The notes beneath the pieces are model-generated. The model saw only the letters and a program-made list of their open reading frames with translations. It had not been told where the DNA came from and did no database searches. 7,587 nucleotides of DNA from Candidatus Berkelbacteria bacterium (lineage in GTDB: Bacteria; Patescibacteriota; UBA1384; VFKW01): NCBI GenBank assembly GCA_009885355.1, contig VFKW01000169.1, forward strand, positions 1-7,587. The letters run 5' to 3'. This document shows, one piece after another, positions 1 to 4,482 of this stretch. The translations under genes and the position numbers were made by a program. How positions within the stretch are numbered: the first letter of the stretch is position 1; every line of letters begins with the position of its first letter.

Positions 1-11
1 GGCGAAGGCGG

Positions 12-38
12 GTCATCCTGAACAAAGTGAAGGATCTA
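12..38. repeat. GTCAT stem repeat, unit 1
   Basis: Begins GTCATCCTG and ends AGGATCTA. The arms ATCCT (15-19) and AGGAT (31-35) pair perfectly. This is the first of six related units in the window (others at 91, 1463, 3441, 3507, 3564). All lie between genes, start with GTCAT and close with a complementary arm ending in ATC. Such elements are frequent in CPR-type and some Bacteroidetes genomes; their function is unknown. Confidence 0.65.
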
Positions 39-58
39 GGCTCGCAAGCCGTCCCACA

Positions 59-79
59 TTATTCCTTATTCCTTATTCA
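59..79. repeat. TTATTCM heptamer, three tandem copies
   Basis: TTATTCC, TTATTCC and TTATTCA follow each other without gaps. The same heptamer occurs in pairs at about 3542-3556 and 3628-3642, each time next to GTCAT stem repeats, so it appears to be a linker of the same mosaic of intergenic repeats. Confidence 0.6.
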
Positions 80-90
80 CCCCCCGTTTT

Positions 91-119
91 GTCATCTCGA
101 CCGCAGTGGAGAGATCGTC
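91..119. repeat. GTCAT stem repeat, unit 2
   Basis: Starts GTCATCTCGACCG and ends GAGATCGTC. The arms ATCTC (94-98) and GAGAT (111-115) pair perfectly. It is closely similar to the unit at 3507, but both arms differ in a compensating way (ATTCC with GGAAT there). Confidence 0.7.
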
Positions 120-121
120 AC

Positions 122-160
122 TTATTCTTAATTTTTACCAGCTTATTAGCTTACTGCTTA
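122..160. repeat. Dispersed direct repeat, copy 1
   Basis: An AT-rich 39-bp stretch sharing the blocks TTATTCTTAAT, TTACCAGCTTA and GCTTACTGCTTA, in the same order, with 1587-1624. In both places it lies downstream of a GTCAT unit, so stem and tail may form one composite element. Confidence 0.55.
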
Positions 161-206
161 CATAAAGAAAGGCGCTGAATTGATCATAATGATCATCTTC
201 AGCGCC
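161..206 (-). terminator. Rho-independent terminator of the 252-530 gene
   Basis: Read on the minus strand, GGCGCTGAA (206-198) pairs with TTCAGCGCC (179-171) and the transcript then runs into TTTCTTTAT. A second small palindrome, TGATC...GATCA (181-195), extends the hairpin inward across a short internal bulge. It lies 45 bp past the stop codon of the minus-strand gene. The T-tract is interrupted by C, so efficiency is uncertain. Confidence 0.7.
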
Positions 207-251
207 AGCTATTACTCCCTAAATTTCCCGATTTATAAACCTTCCCAGATG

Positions 252-530
252 TCATCGATGACCTCCTAACTGATTTACACATGCCTCAAATGAGCTATGC
301 CAGCGCAATCCTGTCGCGTCAGCGATCTCAGTGAGCAGCTTCTCTCCGCCTTTACCCTTAAAGCCAGATACAGTCAGCCGCCATTGATATGCAGTACCAC
401 CTACCAACTTACGCTTATTCATTTCCTTCAAGCGAAACGCAAGCCCATTATCAAATGCCCATTGTGCCCATTTCTCCAACTCAGACTTACTTTGTCCATA
501 CAGCACTTGTCTTGATTCCAAGATTTCCAT
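252..530 (-). CDS. Small hypothetical protein, 92 aa
   Basis: The family is not recognised. The frame is open upstream to an ATG at 632, giving 126 aa, but I place the start at the ATG at 530-528. A textbook Shine-Dalgarno (AAAGGAGGTGA) lies 7 bases before it, and a near-consensus promoter (597-625) lies inside the longer frame, so the first 34 codons should be promoter and leader. The protein has no signal peptide or membrane segment. It starts with a helix-like, charged region (about residues 1-45: SKSELEKWAQWAFDNG, RLKEMNKRK) followed by GGTAYQWRLTVSGFKGKG and a C-terminal part with WHSSFEACVNQLGGHR. It is probably a soluble cytoplasmic protein. Stop codon is TGA. It has its own promoter and terminator and is divergent from the lipoprotein gene. 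Existence as a gene is well supported by signals; function is unknown. Confidence 0.65.
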   Translation of the reverse strand: MEILESRQVLYGQSKSELEKWAQWAFDNGLAFRLKEMNKRKLVGGTAYQWRLTVSGFKGKGGEKLLTEIADATGLRWHSSFEACVNQLGGHR

Positions 531-539
531 GAAAGATTC

Positions 540-550
540 ACCTCCTTTCA
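540..550 (-). promoter_or_regulatory. Strong Shine-Dalgarno deciding the start at 530
   Basis: Minus-strand AAAGGAGGTGA, nearly the full anti-SD complement, sits 7 bases before ATG 530. The two upstream ATGs at 632 and 617 have no purine-rich stretch before them. This decides for the 92-aa form. Confidence 0.75.
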
Positions 551-553
551 TTA

Positions 554-572
554 GCAGATGGGAGAAATCTGC
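554..572 (-). promoter_or_regulatory. Leader hairpin just upstream of the Shine-Dalgarno
   Basis: On the minus-strand transcript GCAGAT pairs with ATCTGC around a TTCTCCC loop. It lies between the predicted transcription start (about 590) and the ribosome site. The loop's CTCC could pair with GGAG of either of two GGAGGTGA copies (596-589 and 548-541), so a role in translation control is conceivable but unproven. Confidence 0.4.
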
Positions 573-596
573 CATTAATGCGAATCCTTCACCTCC

Positions 597-625
597 GTTA
601 TATTCCAAAACACACATTTTGTCAA
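597..625 (-). promoter_or_regulatory. Sigma70-type promoter of the 252-530 gene
   Basis: On the minus strand TTGACA (625-620), a 17-bp spacer and TATAAC (602-597) match the vegetative consensus at 11 of 12 positions. Start of transcription would be near 590, giving a leader of about 60 nt. Confidence 0.7.
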
Positions 626-671
626 TACTCATACCAGCGATTATATATTAATCACAAGTAAAATAATATCC

Positions 672-683
672 TCAACTAGTTGA
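672..683. promoter_or_regulatory. 12-bp palindrome over the -35 box, possible operator
   Basis: TCAACTAGTTGA is perfectly palindromic and overlaps the first bases of the TTGACA of the plus-strand promoter. A repressor bound here would block that promoter. No regulator can be named. Confidence 0.3.
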
Positions 684-708
684 CATTTAACCTGAAAAAG
701 ACTATAAT
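680..708 (+). promoter_or_regulatory. Consensus promoter of the lipoprotein gene
   Basis: TTGACA (680-685), a 17-bp spacer and TATAAT (703-708) give a full 12 of 12 match to the sigma70 consensus. Transcription would start near 715 and leave a leader of about 125 nt before the gene. It diverges from the minus-strand promoter at 597-625. Confidence 0.8.
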
Positions 709-839
709 ATATATGAAATTTATCAAGAAGATCATTAACATAAAACATCCCCCCATCATCCTCCAACCCCGTAGCCACTATAGATTACGGATCCCTGACA
801 AACTCTCGAATACAAATTACTAAATTCAAGGAGAAAATG

Positions 840-1271
840 ATGAAATACCTAATGTCTGCAATGATCGCAATCCTCGTCTCAATAAATATCCTTGGCTGCG
901 GAGGCACAACAGGACCAACCCAAGCACCAGAGAAAACAATTCTCGCCATATTCAATGACCCAACATGTGTATGTTCCAATATGAGTATATCAGTTGAACA
1001 AAAAGCATACTCAGCAAACAATCTATATTATGCCAAACAAATCGAATACTGGATTGGCAAAATAGGCATATATACTCAAAATGGCACTCTGATGAATACA
1101 ATGGATATGAATTTTCCAGCCGGACAAGGAAACGCTCTAAGGGGCATGGCATGGTCCAGAGACAACAAATATATCGTGGTCATGTATCACAGGGGTGATA
1201 ATGGTGAAGACGGACTTCATCTTTTCGACGCAACAACCGGCGCGATGAAAGGGGAACTTATTACTCCATAG
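840..1271 (+). CDS. Putative lipoprotein with beta-propeller-like repeats, ends at in-frame TAG
   Basis: The family is not firmly recognised. Two ATGs stand side by side (837, 840). AAGGAG at 828-833 is only 3 bases from the first but 6 from the second, so 840 is preferred. The product is exported: a short K-containing N-terminus, a hydrophobic segment and a lipobox ending NILGC put a lipidated cysteine at residue 20, so the mature protein would be anchored to the outer face of the membrane. The linker after it is GGTTGPTQ. Residues about 100-142 (GMAWSRDNKYIVVMYHRG ... LHLFDATTG) look like a blade of a WD40/PQQ-type beta-propeller. The frame meets TAG at 1269 immediately after a blade, and sequence of the same type continues in frame to 1391 (see next entry). 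It is short for a propeller, which normally needs several blades, so this is either a remnant or a nonsense-interrupted gene. Confidence 0.6.
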   Translation: MKYLMSAMIAILVSINILGCGGTTGPTQAPEKTILAIFNDPTCVCSNMSISVEQKAYSANNLYYAKQIEYWIGKIGIYTQNGTLMNTMDMNFPAGQGNALRGMAWSRDNKYIVVMYHRGDNGEDGLHLFDATTGAMKGELITP

Positions 1272-1391
1272 GGTTACCAACCATTTTATCACTTTATGGT
1301 CTTTAGCAAAGACAACAAACAAATCATATTCTCAGGTGATGGATACCAAATCGACGACACCATCCCATTTGATCCGACATCAGTAAAATAA
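1269..1391 (+). pseudogene. In-frame continuation of the lipoprotein after TAG
   Basis: After TAG 1269-1271 the same frame stays open for 39 codons to TAA 1389-1391. The translation begins GYQPFYHFMVFSKDNKQ and goes on with IIFSGDGYQIDDT. FSKDNKQIIFSGDG repeats the pattern WSRDNKYIVVMYHRG found upstream, as expected of successive propeller blades. The terminator stands 12 bp after this TAA, not after the TAG. I read this as the original gene end. The TAG could be a nonsense mutation, a sequencing or assembly error, or a readthrough site. Confidence 0.6.
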
Positions 1392-1403
1392 CCCCAACCT
1401 CTC

Positions 1404-1438
1404 AGCCGCTCACCCTAAAAAGAGCGGCTATTTTATTT
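1404..1438 (+). terminator. Rho-independent terminator of the lipoprotein gene
   Basis: AGCCGCTC (1404-1411) pairs with GAGCGGCT (1422-1429) around a 10-base loop and is followed by ATTTTATTT. It lies 12 bp behind the TAA at 1391. Confidence 0.8.
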
Positions 1439-1462
1439 CTCCTTATTCCCCCCTCCCTCTCT

Positions 1463-1513
1463 GTCATCTCGACCGAAAGCCTGCCCTGAGCGATAGCCGA
1501 ATGGGGATCGTCC
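1463..1513. repeat. GTCAT stem repeat, unit 3 (long form)
   Basis: Starts GTCATCTCGACCG like unit 2, but the middle is expanded to about 30 bases (AAAGCCTGCCCTGAGCG...). The closing arm is GGGATCGTC. Arms ATCTC (1466-1470) and GGGAT (1504-1508) pair with one T-G wobble. Confidence 0.55.
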
Positions 1514-1545
1514 CTCATTTCCCTATTTTTGTCATTTGGATTTGA

Positions 1546-1575
1546 TTTGACATTTGACATTGGAAATTTGACATT
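1546..1575. repeat. TTTGACATT, three copies
   Basis: TTTGACATT occurs at 1546-1554, 1553-1561 (overlapping by two bases) and 1567-1575. Each copy contains TTGACA, but no -10 box sits at the right distance in a way that suggests three promoters. It matches a type of filler repeat often seen between genes in CPR-like genomes. Confidence 0.55.
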
Positions 1576-1586
1576 CCACATCCCCA

Positions 1587-1624
1587 TTATTCTTAATCCT
1601 TACTACTTACCAGCTTACTGCTTA
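1587..1624. repeat. Dispersed direct repeat, copy 2
   Basis: Second copy of the element at 122-160. It keeps the blocks TTATTCTTAAT, TTACCAGCTTA and GCTTACTGCTTA, with a short insertion in the first half and a deletion in the second. It is followed by GCTTATAAGC, a 10-bp palindrome. Confidence 0.5.
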
Positions 1625-1651
1625 TAAGCTTATCCTTTACCCTCTATACTC

Positions 1652-1680
1652 TTGATCTTCCAGCCTATTTCAGGTATAAT
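1652..1680 (+). promoter_or_regulatory. Sigma70-type promoter of the 1722-2402 gene
   Basis: TTGATC (1652-1657), a 17-bp spacer and a perfect TATAAT (1675-1680). Transcription would begin near 1687, leaving a leader of about 35 nt. Confidence 0.7.
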
Positions 1681-1721
1681 CTAGGCGGTTCCTTAAATCT
1701 ATACAAAAACAGGTGAATACT

Positions 1722-2402
1722 ATGAAACTGATCATTGCAATTCTGCTCCTCTTCTCATTCTCCACTCCTGTATTAGCCGACACTATTATCCATACAGGCC
1801 GGATTGTGAGTCCGCAGCCAAGTAAAGACACCAAAACTTCCGGTAGAGATTTTTATCTACTGATGCGATCCGCTTATCTTTGGAACATTACATTCAATGA
1901 TCCAAAGACCAGATCGCAGTGCCAAACCATGCTGATCAAAACTGCCAAAAATGCCGGCATCCGACTCAACCCACCGCCAGCACAAGTCAAAACTCCCAAA
2001 GACGCCATGGCCGCACTGAAAAAATATCAGAACGCTGCTTTTGATTGGCAAGGGAAGTATCTAAATTTTTATGTATCATGCTGCCAAACGCTAGGCATAC
2101 ACTTAGGAACTGCTGATACGATCATCTTCAACGTCATAGCCGTAAAGGGTAAAAGGCCGATCGATCCGGAACACAAAGAGTTCCTGATCGGACAATTAGC
2201 CAATGCCGCCGGCGAGCTTGAAGCCCTTCGTTTCCCCGGCAATATCAAGAAAAGTCTTCAAGATTTTATCACCGAAATTCAAAAAGCCAAAACCGGCGAC
2301 GACATGGGCCAGATCATCCCGCATTTGGCAAAAGTCGAGAAGCAAATCAACGACTGGATTACCACTGACGCCCTAAAAACAAACACCCTACCAGGCAAAT
2401 AA
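1722..2402 (+). CDS. Secreted protein of unknown function, 226 aa
   Basis: The family is not recognised. A GTG at 1713 would add three residues, but it is part of the Shine-Dalgarno AGGTGA (1711-1716), which is correctly spaced (5 bases) for ATG 1722. The N-terminus MKLIIAILLLFSFSTPVLA is a standard signal peptide with a type I cleavage site after VLA (residue 19). There is no lipobox cysteine, so the protein is probably released or periplasm-like. The mature part, about 207 residues, is mostly helical in character: RDFYLLMRSAYLWNITFND near residue 45, a lysine-rich KTPKDAMAALKKYQN segment, and C-terminal helices LIGQLANAAGELEALRF and FITEIQKAKTG. It has a paired cysteine (VSCCQ) and one more (SQCQT), so a disulphide is possible. 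It is a single-gene transcription unit with promoter and terminator. No function is assigned. Confidence 0.75.
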   Translation: MKLIIAILLLFSFSTPVLADTIIHTGRIVSPQPSKDTKTSGRDFYLLMRSAYLWNITFNDPKTRSQCQTMLIKTAKNAGIRLNPPPAQVKTPKDAMAALKKYQNAAFDWQGKYLNFYVSCCQTLGIHLGTADTIIFNVIAVKGKRPIDPEHKEFLIGQLANAAGELEALRFPGNIKKSLQDFITEIQKAKTGDDMGQIIPHLAKVEKQINDWITTDALKTNTLPGK

Positions 2403-2413
2403 CCCCAACTCCC

Positions 2414-2441
2414 AGCGGTCGACCCCCCGACCGCTTTTTTT
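2414..2441 (+). terminator. Rho-independent terminator of the 1722-2402 gene
   Basis: AGCGGTCG (2414-2421), a short C-rich loop, CGACCGCT (2428-2435) and a run of seven T. It is a classical strong intrinsic terminator 11 bp past the stop codon. The TAACCCCAAC between stop and stem is the same as in front of the lipoprotein terminator. Confidence 0.9.
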
Positions 2442-2535
2442 ATAACAAAAAAACAAATTATCATCCCTCCATATAAATCCGCATTCATCACTAACATATT
2501 CCCAACTCTTCAGTATCTAAAAAATAATTATATAA

Positions 2536-2579
2536 CTTTATGTCATTTAACAAGCGATCGCTTGTTAAATGACATAAAG
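2536..2579. repeat. Perfect 44-bp palindrome with GCGATCGC core
   Basis: Every base from 2536 to 2557 pairs with its partner from 2579 down to 2558, with no loop and no mismatch. The arms start CTTTATGTCATTTAAC and meet at GCGATCGC (2554-2561). It ends 18 bp before the -35 box of the NYN gene's promoter, and AT-rich DNA lies on its left. No T-tract follows on the plus strand, so it is not the terminator of the gene before, which already has a strong one. It could be an operator for a dimeric regulator, a cruciform or recombination site, or a joined pair of element ends. Confidence 0.9.
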
Positions 2580-2597
2580 ACTTGTACTTAAAATAGG

Positions 2598-2626
2598 TTT
2601 ACCAGGCGACTTCTTAGTGGTATAGT
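2598..2626 (+). promoter_or_regulatory. Extended -10 promoter of the NYN gene
   Basis: TATAGT (2621-2626) is preceded by TGG, an extended -10 motif, and a 17-bp spacer separates it from a weak -35, TTTACC (2598-2603). Transcription would start near 2633, giving a leader of about 60 nt. The 44-bp palindrome lies immediately upstream, in a position where a bound protein could control it. Confidence 0.55.
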
Positions 2627-2692
2627 AAAAACAGAAAACTAATCTTGAATTTGTAAAATTAGAAAAAAATATTTGAACAAGACTGGATTATC

Positions 2693-3298
2693 ATGGACCA
2701 AAAAGAAATAATAAAATTTCTCAACAAACTGGGTCGTTCGGCAGATCGCAATATTGTAATAGTTGATTTTGCCAATGTAGATAAATGGGAGAAATCACTT
2801 GGTTGGCCGATAGGACTTAAAAAGTTAGGGCAATTAGTAAAGCATATTAGTCAAGGAAAGAAATTTTTAAGAAGGTTTTATTATGGTGAGGATTATGGTC
2901 CAAAAGATAAATCAACAAAATTATCAAAGTGGTCAGCTAGAATTCTCAATGACGCAAAAATGAGTGGTTTTGAAGTTATTTCAAAAAGGGTTAAATATAT
3001 CCCTAATCAAGATTATGCTTCCGGCTATGTAATGAAGTGCAATCTTGATATTGAAATGGCAATAGATCTGATTAAGGAAAAAAATAATTATGATAAAGCT
3101 ATTATATTTTCTGGAGATGGTGACCTTGCTTGCGTTGCGAAACTTTTAGTTGAAGATTTTGGAAAAGAGGTTTTCTTCTTTGGTGCTCGAGACCATGTTG
3201 GGAAAGAATTAATTGATGCACGAAGCGCTAAAATGATCAGTGAAATTTTATTTGTTGAAGATTTTGAATATAGGTTAAATTTAAAAAGAAACCCCTAG
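2693..3298 (+). CDS. NYN/LabA-like (PIN-fold) putative ribonuclease, 201 aa
   Basis: NYN (DUF88, LabA-like) domain proteins share the PIN nuclease fold and cut RNA with a cluster of acidic residues binding a metal ion. The order of motifs fits: a first strand IVIVDFANVD with Asp25 and Asn28, a middle acidic motif KCNLDIEMAIDL with Asp119 and Asp124, and the hallmark IIFSGDGDLACVAKLL with Asp142 and Asp144. The strand VFFFGARD near residue 160 completes the fold. The length of about 200 aa is typical for a stand-alone NYN protein. It has no signal peptide and is expected in the cytoplasm. The start ATG lacks a clear Shine-Dalgarno. The gene is more AT-rich, with A/T-ending codons, than radC or the secreted-protein gene, which suggests separate acquisition. 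It is a single-gene unit behind a 44-bp palindrome. Domain call is firm; RNA target and role (housekeeping decay, toxin or defence) are unknown. Confidence 0.85.
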   Translation: MDQKEIIKFLNKLGRSADRNIVIVDFANVDKWEKSLGWPIGLKKLGQLVKHISQGKKFLRRFYYGEDYGPKDKSTKLSKWSARILNDAKMSGFEVISKRVKYIPNQDYASGYVMKCNLDIEMAIDLIKEKNNYDKAIIFSGDGDLACVAKLLVEDFGKEVFFFGARDHVGKELIDARSAKMISEILFVEDFEYRLNLKRNP

Positions 3299-3304
3299 TA
3301 CTCA

Positions 3305-3328
3305 AAAACCCGCCTTGCAGCGGATTTT
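3305..3328 (+). terminator. Weak terminator of the NYN gene
   Basis: AAAA, one mismatch, CCGC, loop CTTGCA, GCGG, mismatch, TTTT: the outer A-T pairs and the inner four G-C pairs form a hairpin starting 7 bp past the TAG. The T-run is only four bases long, so termination may be partial. Confidence 0.45.
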
Positions 3329-3440
3329 GATCAAAGTCGAGCAGACCTAATGTCTACAATCAAATTATATATCATGTGGACAAGTAATGTCAATACATTG
3401 ATCCTACAAAGAAATTGCCAAGAAATACACCTTCTCCACC

Positions 3441-3490
3441 GTCATTCCAAACCCCGATCCGCCTGCCTGCCGGCAGGCAGGGAATCTACC
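3441..3490. repeat. GTCAT stem repeat, unit 4, with nested 20-bp palindrome
   Basis: GTCATTCC opens the unit and GGAATCTAC closes it. Arms ATTCC (3444-3448) and GGAAT (3481-3485) pair. Inside is a perfect palindrome at 3462-3481 built of CCTGCC repeats meeting GGCAGG. Its in-frame translation, ACLPAGR, is a familiar sign of this repeat in CPR-like assemblies. Confidence 0.75.
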
Positions 3491-3506
3491 CTCAACCCCT
3501 CCATAT

Positions 3507-3535
3507 GTCATTCCGACCGTAGTGGAGGAATCGTC
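3507..3535. repeat. GTCAT stem repeat, unit 5
   Basis: GTCATTCCGACCGTAGTGG followed by AGGAATCGTC. Arms ATTCC (3510-3514) and GGAAT (3527-3531) pair perfectly. It matches unit 2 almost base for base outside the arms. Confidence 0.75.
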
Positions 3536-3563
3536 CCCCCTATTATTCATTATTCCAAACTCC

Positions 3564-3610
3564 GTCATCCCAGCGCCCCAACGGGGAGCCCTTGGCTCAG
3601 GCTGGGATCC
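3564..3610. repeat. GTCAT stem repeat, unit 6, cloverleaf-like
   Basis: The outer stem ATCCCAGC (3567-3574) with GCTGGGAT (3601-3608) encloses two small hairpins: CCCC (3576-3579) with GGGG (3583-3586), and AGCC (3587-3590) with GGCT (3594-3597) around a CTT loop. This gives a three-way junction shape in either DNA cruciform or RNA. Confidence 0.65.
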
Positions 3611-3656
3611 AGTTTTCGTCAGGCTCATTATTCCTTATTCATTACAAGATATATTG

Positions 3657-3707
3657 GCAACGAAGTTGCTACAAAGCGTAACAGGAACGACATATTCGAA
3701 TTGTCGT
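3657..3707. repeat. Two small inverted repeats upstream of radC
   Basis: GCAAC (3657-3661) pairs with GTTGC (3665-3669). ACGACA (3687-3692) pairs with TGTCGT (3702-3707) around a core containing the palindrome ATTCGAAT. No T-tract follows either. The second could be a protein-binding site; nothing identifies the protein. Confidence 0.4.
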
Positions 3708-3738
3708 GAACTATAATTCATTATTCTATCCCGTACCT

Positions 3739-3755
3739 CGGCTTCTCCGAAGCCG
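3739..3755. repeat. GC-rich hairpin 60 bp before radC
   Basis: CGGCTTC (3739-3745), loop TCC, GAAGCCG (3749-3755): a stable 7-bp stem. It is followed by C-rich rather than T-rich sequence on the plus strand, so it is not a normal terminator. It lies upstream of the supposed radC promoter. Confidence 0.5.
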
Positions 3756-3780
3756 CCCTCTTCCCCCCAAACCTAAAAAG

Positions 3781-3792
3781 TGCTAGTATAAA
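3781..3792 (+). promoter_or_regulatory. Possible -10 element of the radC-hsd operon
   Basis: TGCTAGTATAAA offers either TATAAA (3787-3792) or an extended -10 of the TGC-TAGTAT form (3781-3789). No -35 box is visible in the C-rich sequence 17 bp upstream. The leader to ATG 3817 would be only about 20 nt. GGGGGA (3804-3809) then serves as an imperfect Shine-Dalgarno. Confidence 0.4.
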
Positions 3793-3816
3793 GACATAGA
3801 AACGGGGGATTACTCT

Positions 3817-4473
3817 ATGCGAATAAAAGACACACCAAAAATCGATCGACCGCAGGAAAAATTGGTCAAATATGGCACCAAAAAATTATCAGATGCCGAG
3901 CTTTTGGCAATCATTTTACGCACAGGCACACAAGAAACAAATGTCTTAGAACTTTCCAAAAAAATCCTCCGAAAATTTAACCATAAATTAGCCAGCGCAA
4001 ATATCAAAGAACTTCAAGAAATCTACGGACTCGGCGAGACCAAATCATGCCAAATAATCGCCACTTTCGAACTCAGTCGACGCTTAGAACACGACGAAAA
4101 CAAACCACAGCTTATTTCACCAGAATCAGTATTCGAATCTGTCACTGAAATTCGTAAAAGCAAAAGAGAGCATCTAATCGCCATTTATCTCGACACCAAA
4201 AACCGAGAAATTTACAGAGAAATAATTTCCATCGGCACATTAAACGCTAGTCTAATTCACCCCAGAGAAATCTTCGAGCCAGCAGTGAAAAACCTCGCCG
4301 CAGGCATAATCCTAGTCCACAACCATCCATCAGGCGATGCAAATCCTTCGGATGAGGACATTGCAATTACCAATCAGTTAACATCCGCCGGTAAAATCAT
4401 GGGCATAGAAATCATCGATCACGTCATCGTTTCACTAAACACATTTTATAGTATTAAAGAGATGAGTAAGTAA
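3817..4473 (+). CDS. radC: RadC family JAMM-domain protein, 218 aa
   Basis: RadC (UPF0758) proteins have a helix-hairpin-helix N-terminus and a C-terminal JAMM/MPN metalloprotease-like domain. Their biochemical role is unsettled; the old DNA-repair assignment is disputed. Here residues about 10-90 carry the N-terminal part (EKLVKYGTKKLSDAELLAII) and the hairpin LQEIYGLGETKSCQIIATF. The JAMM domain has all expected metal ligands: Glu118 in KREHLIAIYLD, His168 and His170 in ILVHNHPSGDANPSDED, then Ser178 and Asp181. The length is normal for the family, and the gene looks intact. It is the first gene of the apparent operon. hsdM starts 9 bp after its TAA and in the same frame. RadC genes are repeatedly found in mobile islands with restriction-modification systems, which fits this context. 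C-ending codons are frequent, unlike in the NYN gene. Confidence 0.95.
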   Translation: MRIKDTPKIDRPQEKLVKYGTKKLSDAELLAIILRTGTQETNVLELSKKILRKFNHKLASANIKELQEIYGLGETKSCQIIATFELSRRLEHDENKPQLISPESVFESVTEIRKSKREHLIAIYLDTKNREIYREIISIGTLNASLIHPREIFEPAVKNLAAGIILVHNHPSGDANPSDEDIAITNQLTSAGKIMGIEIIDHVIVSLNTFYSIKEMSK

Positions 4474-4482
4474 GAGGTAGAT

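Larger units (their letters stand above)
1..251. other. Gene-free, repeat-filled left edge
   Basis: No convincing gene is visible here. The stretch holds two GTCAT stem repeats (12-38 and 91-119), a TTATTCM heptamer array (59-79), a dispersed direct repeat (122-160) and the terminator of the minus-strand gene to its right. The first 11 bases could belong to a gene or repeat outside the window, but too little is present to tell. Confidence 0.6.
1392..1721. other. Gene-free stretch with terminator, repeats and promoter
   Basis: Between the lipoprotein frame and the secreted-protein gene there is no believable gene. In order it holds a terminator, a GTCAT stem repeat, a TTTGACATT repeat, a second copy of the 122-160 direct repeat and the promoter of the next gene. 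Minus-strand translation of the TTTGACATT part gives peptides of the VKFPMSNVKSNP type, which I regard as spurious translations of repeats. Confidence 0.6.
3299..3816. other. Gene-free, hairpin-rich repeat region
   Basis: About 500 bp between the NYN gene and radC. It holds a weak terminator, three GTCAT stem repeats, TTATTCM heptamers and three further hairpins. The plus-strand frame after the NYN stop is open to TGA 3707-3709, but it runs straight through the palindromic repeats and yields low-complexity peptides (ACLPAGREST), so I treat it as non-coding. Confidence 0.65.

Noticed and set aside
297..515. Plus-strand frame opposite the small minus-strand gene
   Set aside because: The minus strand has promoter, strong ribosome site and terminator. 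The plus frame has none of these and looks like a shadow.
1402..1587. Minus-strand frame of 61 codons
   Set aside because: It is a translation of TTTGACATT and GTCAT repeats (FPMSNVKSNP type), with no ribosome site, and it overlaps a terminator.
3657..3707. dif or phage attachment site
   Set aside because: The inverted repeats lack the conserved XerC/XerD half-site pattern as I know it, and no integrase gene is in the window.
3299..3709. Long open plus-strand frame after the NYN stop, with an ATG at 3350
   Set aside because: It passes through three stem repeats and a CCTGCC/GGCAGG palindrome and yields low-complexity peptides. There is no ribosome site, and no recognisable domain.
1..3816. 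CRISPR array made of the GTCAT units
   Set aside because: Units are irregularly spaced, differ in length, contain diverged arms, and have no uniform spacers or cas genes nearby.
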